Shown here: positions 1-11,342 of the stretch, one piece after another
Layout: each line of letters opens with the position of its first letter
How positions within the stretch are numbered: the first letter of the stretch is position 1
DNA from: Triops longicaudatus
Lineage: Eukaryota; Arthropoda; Branchiopoda; Notostraca; Triopsidae
Direction of reading: 5' to 3'
Assembly: GCA_022885665.1 (NCBI GenBank)
Contig: JAGQDJ010000164.1
Coordinates: forward strand, 62,001-126,000
DNA: 64,000 nt
Notes under the pieces: generated by a model
What the model was told of the DNA's origin: nothing
The model's input: only the letters and a program-made list of their open reading frames with translations
The model's database searches: none
Made by a program: the position numbers and the translations under genes

Positions 1-2038
1 TTTCGAGCTTTTGTTACGGAGAGGCCTTGATCGTTTACCTTTGTTAAAAGTAATTTTCGCGCATTTGTTACTTTAATTCATAAATGTATGTAACGAGTAG
101 CAGTAACGTATTTTGAGGTTAAGTGCTCTAATTTATGTACTTGATTGATAAGCGTATTCTCTTCCTCTTTGTATTAATACATAATGCATGGTTTGGTTGT
201 TGCAGGTTGCGTTATTGGATTTTTTGAGGCGAAATTCGGCTGAAGACCGTGAACTATTTCGCTTAGTGGCTTTACATTTCCATATGTACGATCAAGTGGC
301 CACTTTATGGAAAGAAGACGGTGACAAAGCTCTGCAACAGATCTGTTATGACGTGAAACTCAGTTCAGATGGATTTACACTAGAATTTTCGAAACCTTTG
401 CGGAATGCGATGCAGTGTTTTGGCCATGCCGCCGAGTTTTTCGCCCAAGTAATTATGTTGCAGTAAAGTATCACTAATAATTCGAATTTCAAGTTCGGTA
501 CCTTAGTTTGATAAGCTTAAAAAACTTGTTCTATTAGATCTGCAGTCTTTTTTTCCTGAGAAATTGAATCTTCTGTCGCTTAATTTATCGGTAGAAAATA
601 TTACTCGGATTATTGGAGTAAAGTAAATCTTTAAAACTGTACCAGACTACTTATTTAGATGAATGAACCGAGATGTTGTACTAACTTGAAAGTACAAGAT
701 ACATGAGCAGTTTTGGTCCAAAAATTCGTTATGTGACAACGGAATGAATTGTAATAGCGAATTGTGCAAAATCAGTCGCAGTTTTAACTCCTGATTAGTT
801 AGTTTCTGGGTGGTCAAAACACAGAACACGTCGAGGAAAACCGAGTCAGTGGGTTTGGTAGCAACATGCTATTACATTGGCAAACCAGTTCGGCGCACCC
901 TAGTCGAAAAAAAAAAGTGTGTTTTCCTTTACGTTCTAGTTGTCACGCAGAGACCGGCGAAAAATAAAAATAAGACATAATATAAGCAATAACTTGTCCT
1001 AGTTAGTGTTTAGTAGCAATACCTGTGCAATAATTGAGCTTAGTAAACTGGGCTATCTAATTCTTTTGTGAAGGAGAAAGTTGGTAAATTACTTTCGAGT
1101 CAGCAATTGAAGATCGAATGTTGTAGCTTAGTCTAATGCTTCATTATAATGATAGTGATCATGAACGACCTTTTTGTAGTCATCCTTTAGAATTTTTACC
1201 GGTATTAAACTTAAAATTCGTCATGTTAACCTTAATTTTCTCCCTTTCAGTATATATTAAAAAGTATTGAAGCTTTCTTAATTGATTTATTTCAGTAGAT
1301 CAGTTATTTAGGTAGAAAATGTTAATTAATTATACATTAGGCTGGAAAGTTACTTCACGCCCAGAAGTGCATTAGCCAAGCGGAATTGACTGCTGTCCAG
1401 ATAAATTTGCTGTCTTCACCTTCAAGCCAACGATATTCCGTTCTCGAGCTAAGTCCTAGTCAGTTGAACTCCTTAGCCAGCACTTTGTTAACGTACGTAT
1501 TGTTTTACTTTTTACGTAACTTAATAGAAAATTTATTTTAGTAATTAATGAATTAATTATTTGCGGTTTTTAAAGTAAATAATTTTTTGCGATTTTAAAT
1601 AATGCCGTGTCAGAGACTAATTCAGAGGAAAGTTTTATTTCATCTGATGTCCTTTTTGTACTCCTTGTCTTTACGAATAGTTACCCTCAAGCTGTGATCG
1701 TATCGAAAGCGTACGGCTATAAACTGGATTGGGGCTTGGTCATCTATCGTCGTTTTGTAGTTGAAGGCGACGAGCTTTATTTGGCTCATCTACGAAAGAA
1801 CATTCCATGCTTGTTCTCGTGTATGGATGACGTCATCAGTCATGTAGATCGTACGCTTTCGAGCGAAGGTTTATCTCGCTTGGGCCGACTGGTGACCCTT
1901 TTACCGTATATCGACGTCCAGTACCGGTTAGCATCCAAGTTGGGTCTCAAAGATATAGTGGAGCGTTTATTGAATTCGCCCAACGCGTGTTACCTCCAAG
2001 ATACTGTCTTCAAAACCGGGAATCAAGTTGACAACTGA
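1..2038 (+). CDS. SPG11: Spatacsin, C-terminal exons (5' part outside window)
   Basis: Last four coding segments of a spatacsin orthologue: exons <1-49, 206-448, 1341-1492 and 1681-2038 (stop TGA). Phases join without a break. Family recall: human spatacsin ends with a helical-repeat region reading like FEVLMRKKLD, then LLDYIKR, then ASIVAEAYDF-DWAEVLYQQVILKGDF; here the corresponding pieces are FELLLRRGLD, LLDFLRRN, AVIVSKAYGY-LDW and YRRFVVEGDELYL. Spatacsin works with spastizin and the AP-5 adaptor complex in lysosome reformation and late-endosomal traffic. The protein ends with LLNSPNACYLQDTVF, matching the LLKDPQTGCCLKD end of the human protein. Introns are 157, 892 and 188 nt. Only about the last 270 residues are visible, so overall gene structure and start are unknown. 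Confidence 0.85.
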
Positions 2039-4518
2039 ATAGCGTTCATTGGAAACCCTGGACACTTTTCGACGGTAAATACTTATGCAAAACAGAGCCT
2101 TGTTATAAGAAAGAGAAAATACACTTCTTCGTGATTTAAAACGACAGTGTGACCTTGTTCGTGGACCGGAATTGCCTTTCACGTTTTGTTGGGTTCCCTT
2201 CTTAGCTTCACCGTAGTAGCTTGTGCTTGGGGTTGAAGAGATAGAAAGAGAAAAAGCGATCCTCGGCTCTAGCTTTTTGATTAACTCTCCCCTCCCACAA
2301 GCCCAAGCACTTTGTGAAATGATTCTGTGTAGCCACCTCTCGCTCGGGGACTAGCAAAGAAATTCCGTAGCAAGAAGTCGGCGAAGAAATCGTTCCTCAA
2401 ACGATGGCAGGCGATGAGCAGGGAGCGTAGTATTTCTATCCTACCGCACCCCATCATGTGTAATCCCCGGCACCAATAGCTGACACGATTTCCGCATTAA
2501 GGCCGATTAAAAGCCATTGCTGTGTCGGCGATTGTATGTCGTCTAGAGATGAAAGCGAGCGTTTGTTAGCCAAAGGATGACTTTGCCTTTTCCCATGATG
2601 GACTAGCACCGAGATTCTGTATCAATTACAGGCTCCGACTAACCGTATGTGGCGGTCCCAATGTGTGCAATTAATCCGCTTAGTAGCCAAGGAATCGCCG
2701 GCTGATGGGAATCATCAACAAAACCTCTGTCATTGAAGAACTGCCACAGACTACAGGATTAATTTGTTTGTTTTTTATTTTTATTTATTTTTGCCCGTGG
2801 ATATCGCGTTTTACGAATATTGAAAATGTAAAGACCAAAAGACTACACGGTACTAAACGATCCCCGTAAACCGATAATTTATTATTCCAGTATGTGTCGA
2901 TATAAAAAAAAGAAAAAAGATACTACCATTTTTATTTCTTTAATTTTAATTAATTTCACTAATTTCATTTGATTCCTTCACGTATCCTATAAGTTTGCTT
3001 TTGTTATTGCGCTAATAAATTCCGCCCGCTTACATGTATGCTATCGAGTTTATTAATGTAACTAAAATTCTACGAAAATCCAGTTTTTTGTGTGTGTGCA
3101 CAACGCATCACTTGTGTTCTTAGCTTGCGCCTTATTTTTCTTTGTTGCGTGTAGTTTTCGTTTTAGCATGAGGAAAACAAGCCTTCAAAATGATTATAGA
3201 GATAGACGTATGTCACAGACATGAGGGAGAAATGGGACGTCGGCCCCGTTAATGGATCACCCCCTCCCCCCATAACAAGTTTAGGGGTGAAAGGCAGTAA
3301 AGTGCTGCAACCGATTGTTGTGCCTTCCTGAACCTTGGTGACAGCGATGCTGATGGAGAGTTGGTGACTTGAAGAGCAAAGAAAGAAAGAAAAACAAAGT
3401 CAATTTTCCAACTATCTAAAACACGTACCCCCTACGGTTTGATTTTTGTCCTATATATAACCTGGTACCGAAGACGCAAACTGGACAACCGTTTTCTCGT
3501 TTTTTTTTTCTTTTCCTTTTGATAACGTGTGTCGGCCCTACACCTAACCCTACTTCCAACCTCCTTCACCCTCCTGGTCTTCTTTCCTTTTGAAAATAAT
3601 TGTTAGAAGTTGTGTCAAACAGAAGCTCTGAAAATTCCTTGAAAGAAAGAACAAGAATAACTCATGAATATCTCAGTGAAAGACAAAATTATTCTCTAGA
3701 TTTATAACTTTTCGTGAAACAGTGAGGGGCTCATAGCTCTGCAACTCGTGCTTTTAATCAATTGCGTCGTGCAGTTTGACCCGAAGACGTTGAAAGTACT
3801 CTATCGTCCAATACCGTCCAATGATAGGGCACATCAAAAAGGAAGGATCATGTCAAGGAAGGAAACCGCCGTACTCACGCCAATCGTGGTACGCACAGTG
3901 CTCCTCATAACGAAGTAGCCCAGAATCTTCCTACCAATCCCGTGATGCTTGATTCTGCGCATATGCCGACGGAGTCTCATGCCTTCGGCTGCTTAAGTGA
4001 CTTCCGATGTTCGTGGTTTAGGATTTCAAGAAAACACGCGTGCGCATGGTAACTTTGAAGTAGATAGTTTTGTTTATAAAAAGTTTATTAAAAAAATAAT
4101 TGGTGAAGAATTTATGGACTAGTGTCGATCCTCGTCCACACCAAAAGAAGAAGGCGGAGACTTTCCGCGAGTTTTAGGAGAACGTTCGTCAACGCAAGGT
4201 TAGGACATACTCAAGATCGGGGATGGTGACTGGATCAGAGAGGCCCAGTGCCCTCCGCGTTCGATGTCTGCTATAATAGACGGCAAGATACAATAGTGCA
4301 ATACAGTATAACGTCAGTAGCAGTTGTTGTCAGTCTCCCGTAGACCACCTGTGCGTCCTGACCCGATCTCCTGCGTTCTGCTTGTTAGTCATCACTCATA
4401 CTTCCTCTTCCCCACTCGCATCTTCATTCGAGTACCATATCTCGTTTGTTAACGTGAGACAGTGCAGAGCCCGAAAGCATCATACGTGTTTTAACTTTAC
4501 GGACATTCAACGGAAGTC
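2039..4518. other. Intergenic region between SPG11 and NR2E3
   Basis: No coding exon recognised. It holds the SPG11 3' flank and the upstream region of NR2E3. An initiator-like TCAGTC lies at 4330-4335 and could mark transcription start of the receptor gene, with a moderately GC-rich stretch (3840-4020) upstream. No clear tRNA, repeat array or conserved ORF was seen. Confidence 0.4.
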
Positions 4519-7190
4519 ATGGAAAGCGAACATTCAGGTATTTTTTGAAGTATCAAATAGAATATTTCTACTGTAAAACTGTATTTGTATTTTTGTTAAG
4601 TGCTTTCATGGAAAGTAGATTTTGCTAGATCACTTCAGGAATCTAAAATGTAAATAAGCCTTTTTTTTAATCAAAACAGTCATTCAGCCCGTCTGGAAAT
4701 AATAAGTTAAAGGTTCAACAATGTCAGTTTTCTTATGGTATTTGCCCTCTCTTCCGTCATGTTATATATGAGCCCAAGCCTTTATTTGCATATCTTTTGA
4801 CGCTGCCAATAAGTCCCCACGGTATTCCGATTCCGGTGGTATGGGCCGCAGGTGGCCTACCCTTGCCAAGCAATCGAGCAAGGATTTGAGGTCCAAACTA
4901 AACTTCCATGTAGTAAGAAATTGCTCTAAGCGGACGGGGAAAAGGCAAGAGAACATGAAGTCGTTCATGAAGTCATAGTAATTCGAACAAAATTTACTTG
5001 GCTGCACAACTTCTCCTGTCCACCCTTACAGAATCTTGAGGGCACGGTTGTTACAATTCAACACCCATCGTCGGCCATTAAGGAGAACTTGGTTACGCAA
5101 TTCAGTTAGGGCACCCGCCACCCTGATTTCTTCACGTTTGACTCTTGCCAAAAAGTAACAATATTATTGTGTCGCAGTTCGGGTCCGTGCGGTCAGCATG
5201 TATAGTGTGCTTTTTCGTTGATTGGGAAGCTCTGCAGGCCCGTAATTGAAAGGGCAGCTACGAAAATGACATTACGGAGGGAAAATGAAATGCAAGAGTG
5301 CTCTACTGGGAAAGGAATGGACTTGACAGAAATCTTTCTTTTTTTTATCCTTTCGGATTCCGCTATTCCTTCTACGAAGGCTCAGATCGTGCCGTTGTTG
5401 GTTCTGTTGGTTCCGGTGCATCATGGAGGGCAGCAGATGGGTGATCCTACTTGATCCCGGAGCCCTCCGTAGACAGACACCACTTACTTACCAAGTTAAC
5501 CGTACAGAAAGCAGCAGTTCCCTCCTACCCGCAATTCCAACGCCCTTAGCTAATTATCTGAGGCTTTTCCGAGTTTCATTTTTATTTGTGTGTAGCATGG
5601 ACAAATCTGCTAGAGGTTATATACCAATCTCAACCCCTTTTATATCGTCACAGAAGGCTCCATTTCAGAAATCTCCCCAACAAACCGAGTACCACATCAG
5701 CGCAGATGAATGGTAACCATACCAAACATACGACGTAGTCAAATTCTAGACGGGCTTTCTGAATATTGAGGTGAAACTCCGGGCATTATGAGGGATACGG
5801 AAAGAGAAAGAGATAGAGTGAGGGGGTTAGAGTGTGATTCTCATCGAGGGAAGTGGTAGGTCATGTTGTGTTATAGCACCAGACGCGGGGCAGGTTCTGT
5901 TATACCCTCGTAGAAATGCTAATGGAATTCCAAGGGCGGGCAAGTGGAAGTTGTATCGCTGGTGCTGGTCGTGAGCGCGACGACAATAGGACCCCAAGGC
6001 GTGACTTACGGGCTGATTTTGACGATTGAATTTTCTTGCTTGGTTAAGCCCTAGTCACACCATTAGGAACAAAGTACACTGATCCCTTGCTTAACAATTG
6101 CACCTCTCGACGAAAAAATTTTCCCCAATTGAATTTAAGATCTATGTCCAAAAAATATATATTTTAAGTAACACGGTGTATTTTGATAGCAGAATATTAG
6201 ATCCAACGCACAATATTGTAAGTTGTGAAGCTTCATTATTATTTTTCTGTACATTTTGTTACATGAGCACTGTAAATTAATCGCATTGTTACTTTTCAAC
6301 TTACTTTGCGCTTAGCCCGTGGTCCACTACAGAGAGCTTACTTTAGGGTACCTTCCTTTAAAAGCGGTGTTTTGTAGAACGAGAATAACTAGTGTTAACT
6401 GAAGGAACATTGCAAGAGCTCCCCCTCCCCTCTCTAATTTCTATATCTAACCATATCTGAAGTCAAGGGAAAGAAAAGCTGAACGGACACAGCATTCTCA
6501 ATCAGGGTTCACGTATGAGACAACGACGGTGAAAAGAAAACATGATCATGCCTTATTATTTACTGTCCAATCAATATTATATATTGTTCGTAATATCGTT
6601 ACCGAACGAAACTACATAGTTAAAAAATCGTAGGAGACGCTGACAGTCGGAGCCAAAATTCTTCATCTCCTTCAAACGTTTCGTCTCACCGGTCTACGCC
6701 ACAATCTTTCTCTTCACCACCACCTGCTAATCCTTCATCTCCACCTATAGTACCGAACTCCACTTCTTCGGTTTTAGCCGGTTTCGCCGGTCTCAATAAG
6801 TGTAACCCTGGAAGTTACCCAACTCTACCTCCATCCATGTATCCCATGCTTCCTTTCTCGCTGCCGTCGCCATTCAATCTGCCCATGCCTCTATCCTTCT
6901 CGGCTTATGCCTCCGGGGCTGCCAAAAGTACTTCTGAATCTTCAGCCTCTTCAACTGTCTGCACGAGTACCAGCTCAAGGATGACCGACAACTCCACAGA
7001 AGTGTCAGCCGTCGCTTGTACACCTACTAGTGATCGAGGCATGGAAATGAGCAAAGCCAAGAACGCAATTCCGGGCTTGAACTGCGTCGTATGTGGCGAC
7101 ACGAGTTCTGGGAAACATTACGGTATCTTGGCATGTAATGGCTGCAGCGGGTTTTTTAAGCGTAGCGTACGTCGAAGGTTACTGTACAGG

Positions 7191-7230
<40 letters not shown>

Positions 7231-8840
7231 AGAAAGACACATAAGAGAATGTCAATGAAATCGTGACTATTATTATCATGTTTATTACGAAAAAAACACT
7301 GTGGCAGATATTATGCGATTCAATAGCTAACAGAAATTAATGCAACCACAGGTGTCAAACTGGAACGGGAAATTGCATTATTGATAAAGCGCACCGCAAT
7401 CAATGTCAAGCTTGCCGATTGAAGAAATGTTTGCAGTTCGGAATGAACCGAGATGGTAAGTTACATTCTTGCTTGTGCGTTTGACAGTTTCGATTAAAAA
7501 AAAAGTGGTCATCTGGGGACGCATGGGCTGCACAGCGGTACAGAACGAGCGTCAGCCAAGGAATAGTGCCACATTACGCCCAGAAGTACTGGCCGAGATG
7601 GACCAAGAGCGATTTTTGCGAGAAGCTGTTACAGCTGTTGGAGCGTTCGGGTAATTCATTACGCCCTTCGTTTTCTCATGACCCGAGAATTAATGAGCTT
7701 TTCTTGCTCTTAACTGACCTTAGACCACCTGTGTCTTTGGCCATGAGTCTGGTGACGTCTGCGGTGCAATTACAACAAAATAAAGTTGAAGAACGCGAAA
7801 GAGAAGTTACATCCCATTTGCCAGGTTAGTGCGGGATTAATTCCTGAACATTCCGTAAAATTTAGTTTAAACAGTGGACAAAAATAGTAAAACGTTATAC
7901 CTATTTTCCAAAGCAGTTAAGATGGAAGCTTCTGAAGCGGAAAGAAAACCTAATACTTCTCCAAATCCTAGTCAACATTTAGTCAATGTCAGTTCAGGAT
8001 CATTCCTTTATGCTGATCCACAAGCGTACAGTAGCGCAAACGCGGCGAGCTCGGAAAGTGTATATGAAACATCGGCAAGATTGCTCTTCATGGCCGTAAA
8101 ATGGGCAAAGAATCTACCATCTTTTGCTGGATTGCCTTTCCGCGATCAAGTACGAAGATTTCAATAAGGAATAGCGATTGTTATTTGCTTAGCAATTTTT
8201 ATACTTTACTAATTCTTTCTAATTATGACTAGGTAATTTTGTTGGAAGAATCATGGGCAGAAATTTTCCTATTATGTTCCTTACAATGGAGCATGCATTT
8301 AGATTGTGCACCATTGTTCATAGCTTCAGCACATACGGCTCTACCCAGTAACAACAATAATAGTCCTGCACTTGGCCGTTCTGCCAATGGCGGCTCAAGT
8401 CCTTCCGAGTCTAGTCTCAGCAGTAATCTAGTTCAAGACTTACGATTCCTCAACGATCTCTTACAACGCTTCAAAACTCTTTCAATTGACGCAGCAGAAT
8501 TTGCGTGTATGAAAGCAGTTGTACTATTCCGTCAAGGTATATAACTCTACCGCTGTTGAGTATTTTAAGATATTCGATTTATCCAAGCTTAATTTTTCGC
8601 TTAGTTCGAGGCTTGAAAGACCCTTCGCAAGTGGAGAACCTACAAGATCAAGCTCAAATCATGCTGTCCCAACACTGTCGGTTGCAGTGGCCTCATCAAC
8701 CGGCCAGGTTTGGCAAACTGTTGCTCTTGTTACCTTTACTTCGACACGTGCCATCATTAAGAATGGAACACCTTTATTTCCGCCAAACGATTGGCTCCAC
8801 GCCGATGGAGAAAGTGCTAGCGGACATGTATCGCCACTAG
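4519..8840 (+). CDS. NR2E3: Nuclear receptor of the NR2E3 (PNR / Hr51, unfulfilled) type
   Basis: Exons: 4519-4537 (inferred first coding exon, MESEHS), 6634-7189, 7352-7455, 7536-7650, 7724-7824, 7917-8149, 8233-8536, 8605-8840; about 555 aa. A Ser/Pro-rich N-terminus is followed by a C4 zinc-finger domain with P-box CNGCSG (CVVCGDTSSGKHYGI, CSGFFKRSVRR, then CQTGTGNCIIDKAHRNQC, CRLKKCLQFGM) and the NR2E3 hinge signature AVQNERQPRNSATLRPE. The ligand-binding domain carries ETSARLLFMAVKWAKNLP, DQVILLEESWAE and FGKLLLLLPLLR, and ends TIGSTPMEKVLADMY. Family role: transcriptional regulator in photoreceptor (vertebrate) and mushroom-body/clock neurons (insect). The intron after 7189 starts with GC rather than GT. 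Exon 1 is supported only by phase and splice signals; without it the frame is open from 6624 with the first ATG at 6837. Confidence 0.88.
4538..6633 (+). other. Long first intron of NR2E3 (inferred)
   Basis: A 2.1-kb stretch between the inferred first coding exon (donor at 4538) and the exon starting 6634 (acceptor TAG at 6631-6633). No receptor exon is seen inside it. On the minus strand, 4762 to about 5190 is open except for one stop (see findings). Confidence 0.4.
7194..7229. repeat. Poly(T) tract, 36 nt
   Basis: An uninterrupted run of 36 T starting 4 nt inside the GC-AG intron of NR2E3 (7190-7351). A homopolymer this close to the donor may be a polymorphic tract or an inserted reversed poly(A) tail. 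Confidence 0.9.
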
Positions 8841-11342
8841 TTCATTGATAATTTAAAGTGGTATGTCTGCACGTAGAGTTATGTGTGAAATGTGTCCCTT
8901 TTGGGGCTTGACTGACGGGACTATAAAGTGTCCCCAATTATGATAACAATGAACGATATATGGCATTCAACGGATGGTTAACATGTGTGGGGTTTGTTAT
9001 CAGAGGCTGGAAGGGTTCCATAGCAAGGGAATAGTAATGGGTAGTTTGAGTGTGGGGAGTGATTGTTTGCATAGACGAGGCAGGTATAGCCTTTTATATA
9101 CATATAATGCAGTACATTTAGATGTGTTTCTTTTTAACAATAGACACCGAATTTCCTTGTTGTGCAATGTTTGAACGCTAGTCACACATCTGCCGCTATG
9201 CTATCATGTTATTACTTACACTTTTGCATCCTCTTTTCCTCTCGATGGCTTTCTGTATTCTTTATTCATCTGAAACATTGAACTACGGCAAGAATGGTGC
9301 TATTTCAATATAATGCATTGGAAAGTCTGAAAATGTGTCTTATGACTTAGTAAATGCCATAGTATTCTATCAAGTAACACGCAATATTAGAGAGTTCCCG
9401 CTACAGCGATCGTATATTCACGAGAAAAGAAAACCTAATTGAAAATTTGCTGAGCGCTTCGTGGGAATGTTTTACCCTTGATCTGAAGCTTAATACAGTG
9501 TAACACTTGTCATACTTAATTTTTCCTTTGGCTATTTTGTTTCCACCCATCAAAAGGCAGCACATGACTTCCTTTAATGATTATGTCAAGAATAATTATA
9601 CTACACCAAAATCGAAAAGATCTTCTGAGTAATTTAGAATAACGTAGGTCCTCAAAAGATTTCGACTACAAGCAAACAATGTTTCGCAAGTAGTATTCGT
9701 ACATTTCTTAGAATGTTGTTCTCTTGTCCAGTTTTGTGGAACGGATGGTAAGGCAAGATTAGTAATTCTACGGAAGCTTACGAAGTGGAAACAAAAAGGG
9801 AGGCAATCGGAGTGAGAAGTAAAGGAAGAAAGGCGATTATTCGGGGAAGTGAGAGGAGTGTGTTGCTGTAATTCTTTTCTTTATTACCTTGATCGCAGGT
9901 ATAGAAGTGTGTGTGTATGTGTGTGTGTCACGTCTAACACCTGGTTACTGTATATCATGACAATGGAGCTCCCTTTTCACGTACACGAAAAGGACCGTTT
10001 GTGATGAGGGGAACGTATTACCGTACCGTGCAAGTAATCCAGTTTCGTTGTCGAAGGGATGCCGTCACACGTCATTGAAAAGACATTGGGCTTTTTGTTC
10101 AAAGGATGTGTGTGTGTGTATGTTTGTCTATTTGGCAGCGGTGGGGCTTTCTGGCATTATACATACTATATGTCCGGATGTAAGGACGTATGCTCTGGGG
10201 TTGAATTATGAAAGTTGAAAAATAGGTTGTATGCAATTGAATGTAAGCACAGGTGGCTTAAAGTAAAGTGCATTCAACAGGCAGATAATTGCGGGACTTG
10301 CATGGGGAAACGGGTTTTTGTAATACAGATGTGATGCAGACCTCACCTGTTGTTCGGATCAGTGACATTTTACGGCACGTTTCAGGAAGAAGATTGAAGA
10401 GGGGCACAACTCGGGCTTAGTAGAGTTATACAAAAATCATAGATAAATACTGTGACTACATTAACACCAAAAAATGAAGGTTCAATAAGTTTTAACATAC
10501 TACATGTGGTAAAATTGCCTTGAACAATAAAGATTGTCTAAGAAAACAAATAAAACTGAATCTGCTTCTCTTTTTATAAGAAACGGGTCTTAATGTTCTT
10601 GTTGTCACGTTTGCTTTAAGCAGGCTACCCCAAACTTTTGTAAAATTACTATTTTTTCTTATCTACGAAAAATAAGTCACATTCATCCAAACAAAGCTCA
10701 GCCACAAGGACTCTAGAGTGATTTTGTAGAAAACATTAAAAGTGACGCTTCGGTAAACATTGGTTTAACGTGTTCTTAGTCGCAAATTGTGTATTACACA
10801 CAAGGCCGTATACGGAGGGTTAGGGGGTTTTGACCCCCCACCCCTCCAACTGAAGGAAATCTCTCCTTCATGACAAACGGAATAATAGCTATTTTTCTGA
10901 ACTATTAATTTTATTTATAGACTAAGTACAGTGTAAAAACTCCGTTTCAAATTTTATTGTACACATTATTTTAATTTGCAAAAAACTGATACACAGCAAA
11001 ATACGAATGCATGGCTAGTTAACAGCGTTAATAGCAGCGTTAATTAGCCTTAATAGCACCGTAACCGGTGCACACTGACCAAATACTTTCTAAGGGATAT
11101 TTCTTAGTAACTAGGTTTACTTTACATTGAATATGTCCTACAAAGTGTAACATTTATCGAACATGTTTTCCCTATCTAGGGTAATTCACCGAAGTTTAGG
11201 AAGCATTGACAGTGCAGAGCTTACGAGGCGACGCGAAAAGCCAACGCGAACACCGGCAGGTCAGATTGCATAGAATTCAGGGGAATGTGGCTATAACTTG
11301 GTTTATTCTTGGTAGGTGGCGACACTCTACACTTCCTCCAAC
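8841..11342. other. Intergenic region between NR2E3 and ACO2
   Basis: No gene recognised in 2.5 kb. It contains GT-rich microsatellite stretches (about 9911-9930 and 10108-10120) and one G/C-run hairpin (10814-10847, separate entry). The last 60 bases are the ACO2 5' leader. A CAGTGC hexamer at 11211-11216 resembles an iron-responsive-element loop, but its flanks do not pair. Confidence 0.45.
10814..10847. repeat. Imperfect G-run/C-run inverted repeat (hairpin)
   Basis: GGGGGT at 10823-10828 and ACCCCC at 10833-10838 flank a TTTG loop, and the outer arms GGAGGGT (10814-10820) and ACCCCTCC (10840-10847) also pair imperfectly. The flank GGCCGTATACGGAGGG resembles, from memory, the edges of dispersed animal repeats, but no element boundary can be drawn. 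Confidence 0.45.

Noticed and set aside
11205..11225. CAGTGC hexamer upstream of ACO2, like an iron-responsive-element loop
   Set aside because: The five bases on each side do not pair and no bulged C is placed correctly; mammalian ACO2 has a 5' IRE, but none is supported here.
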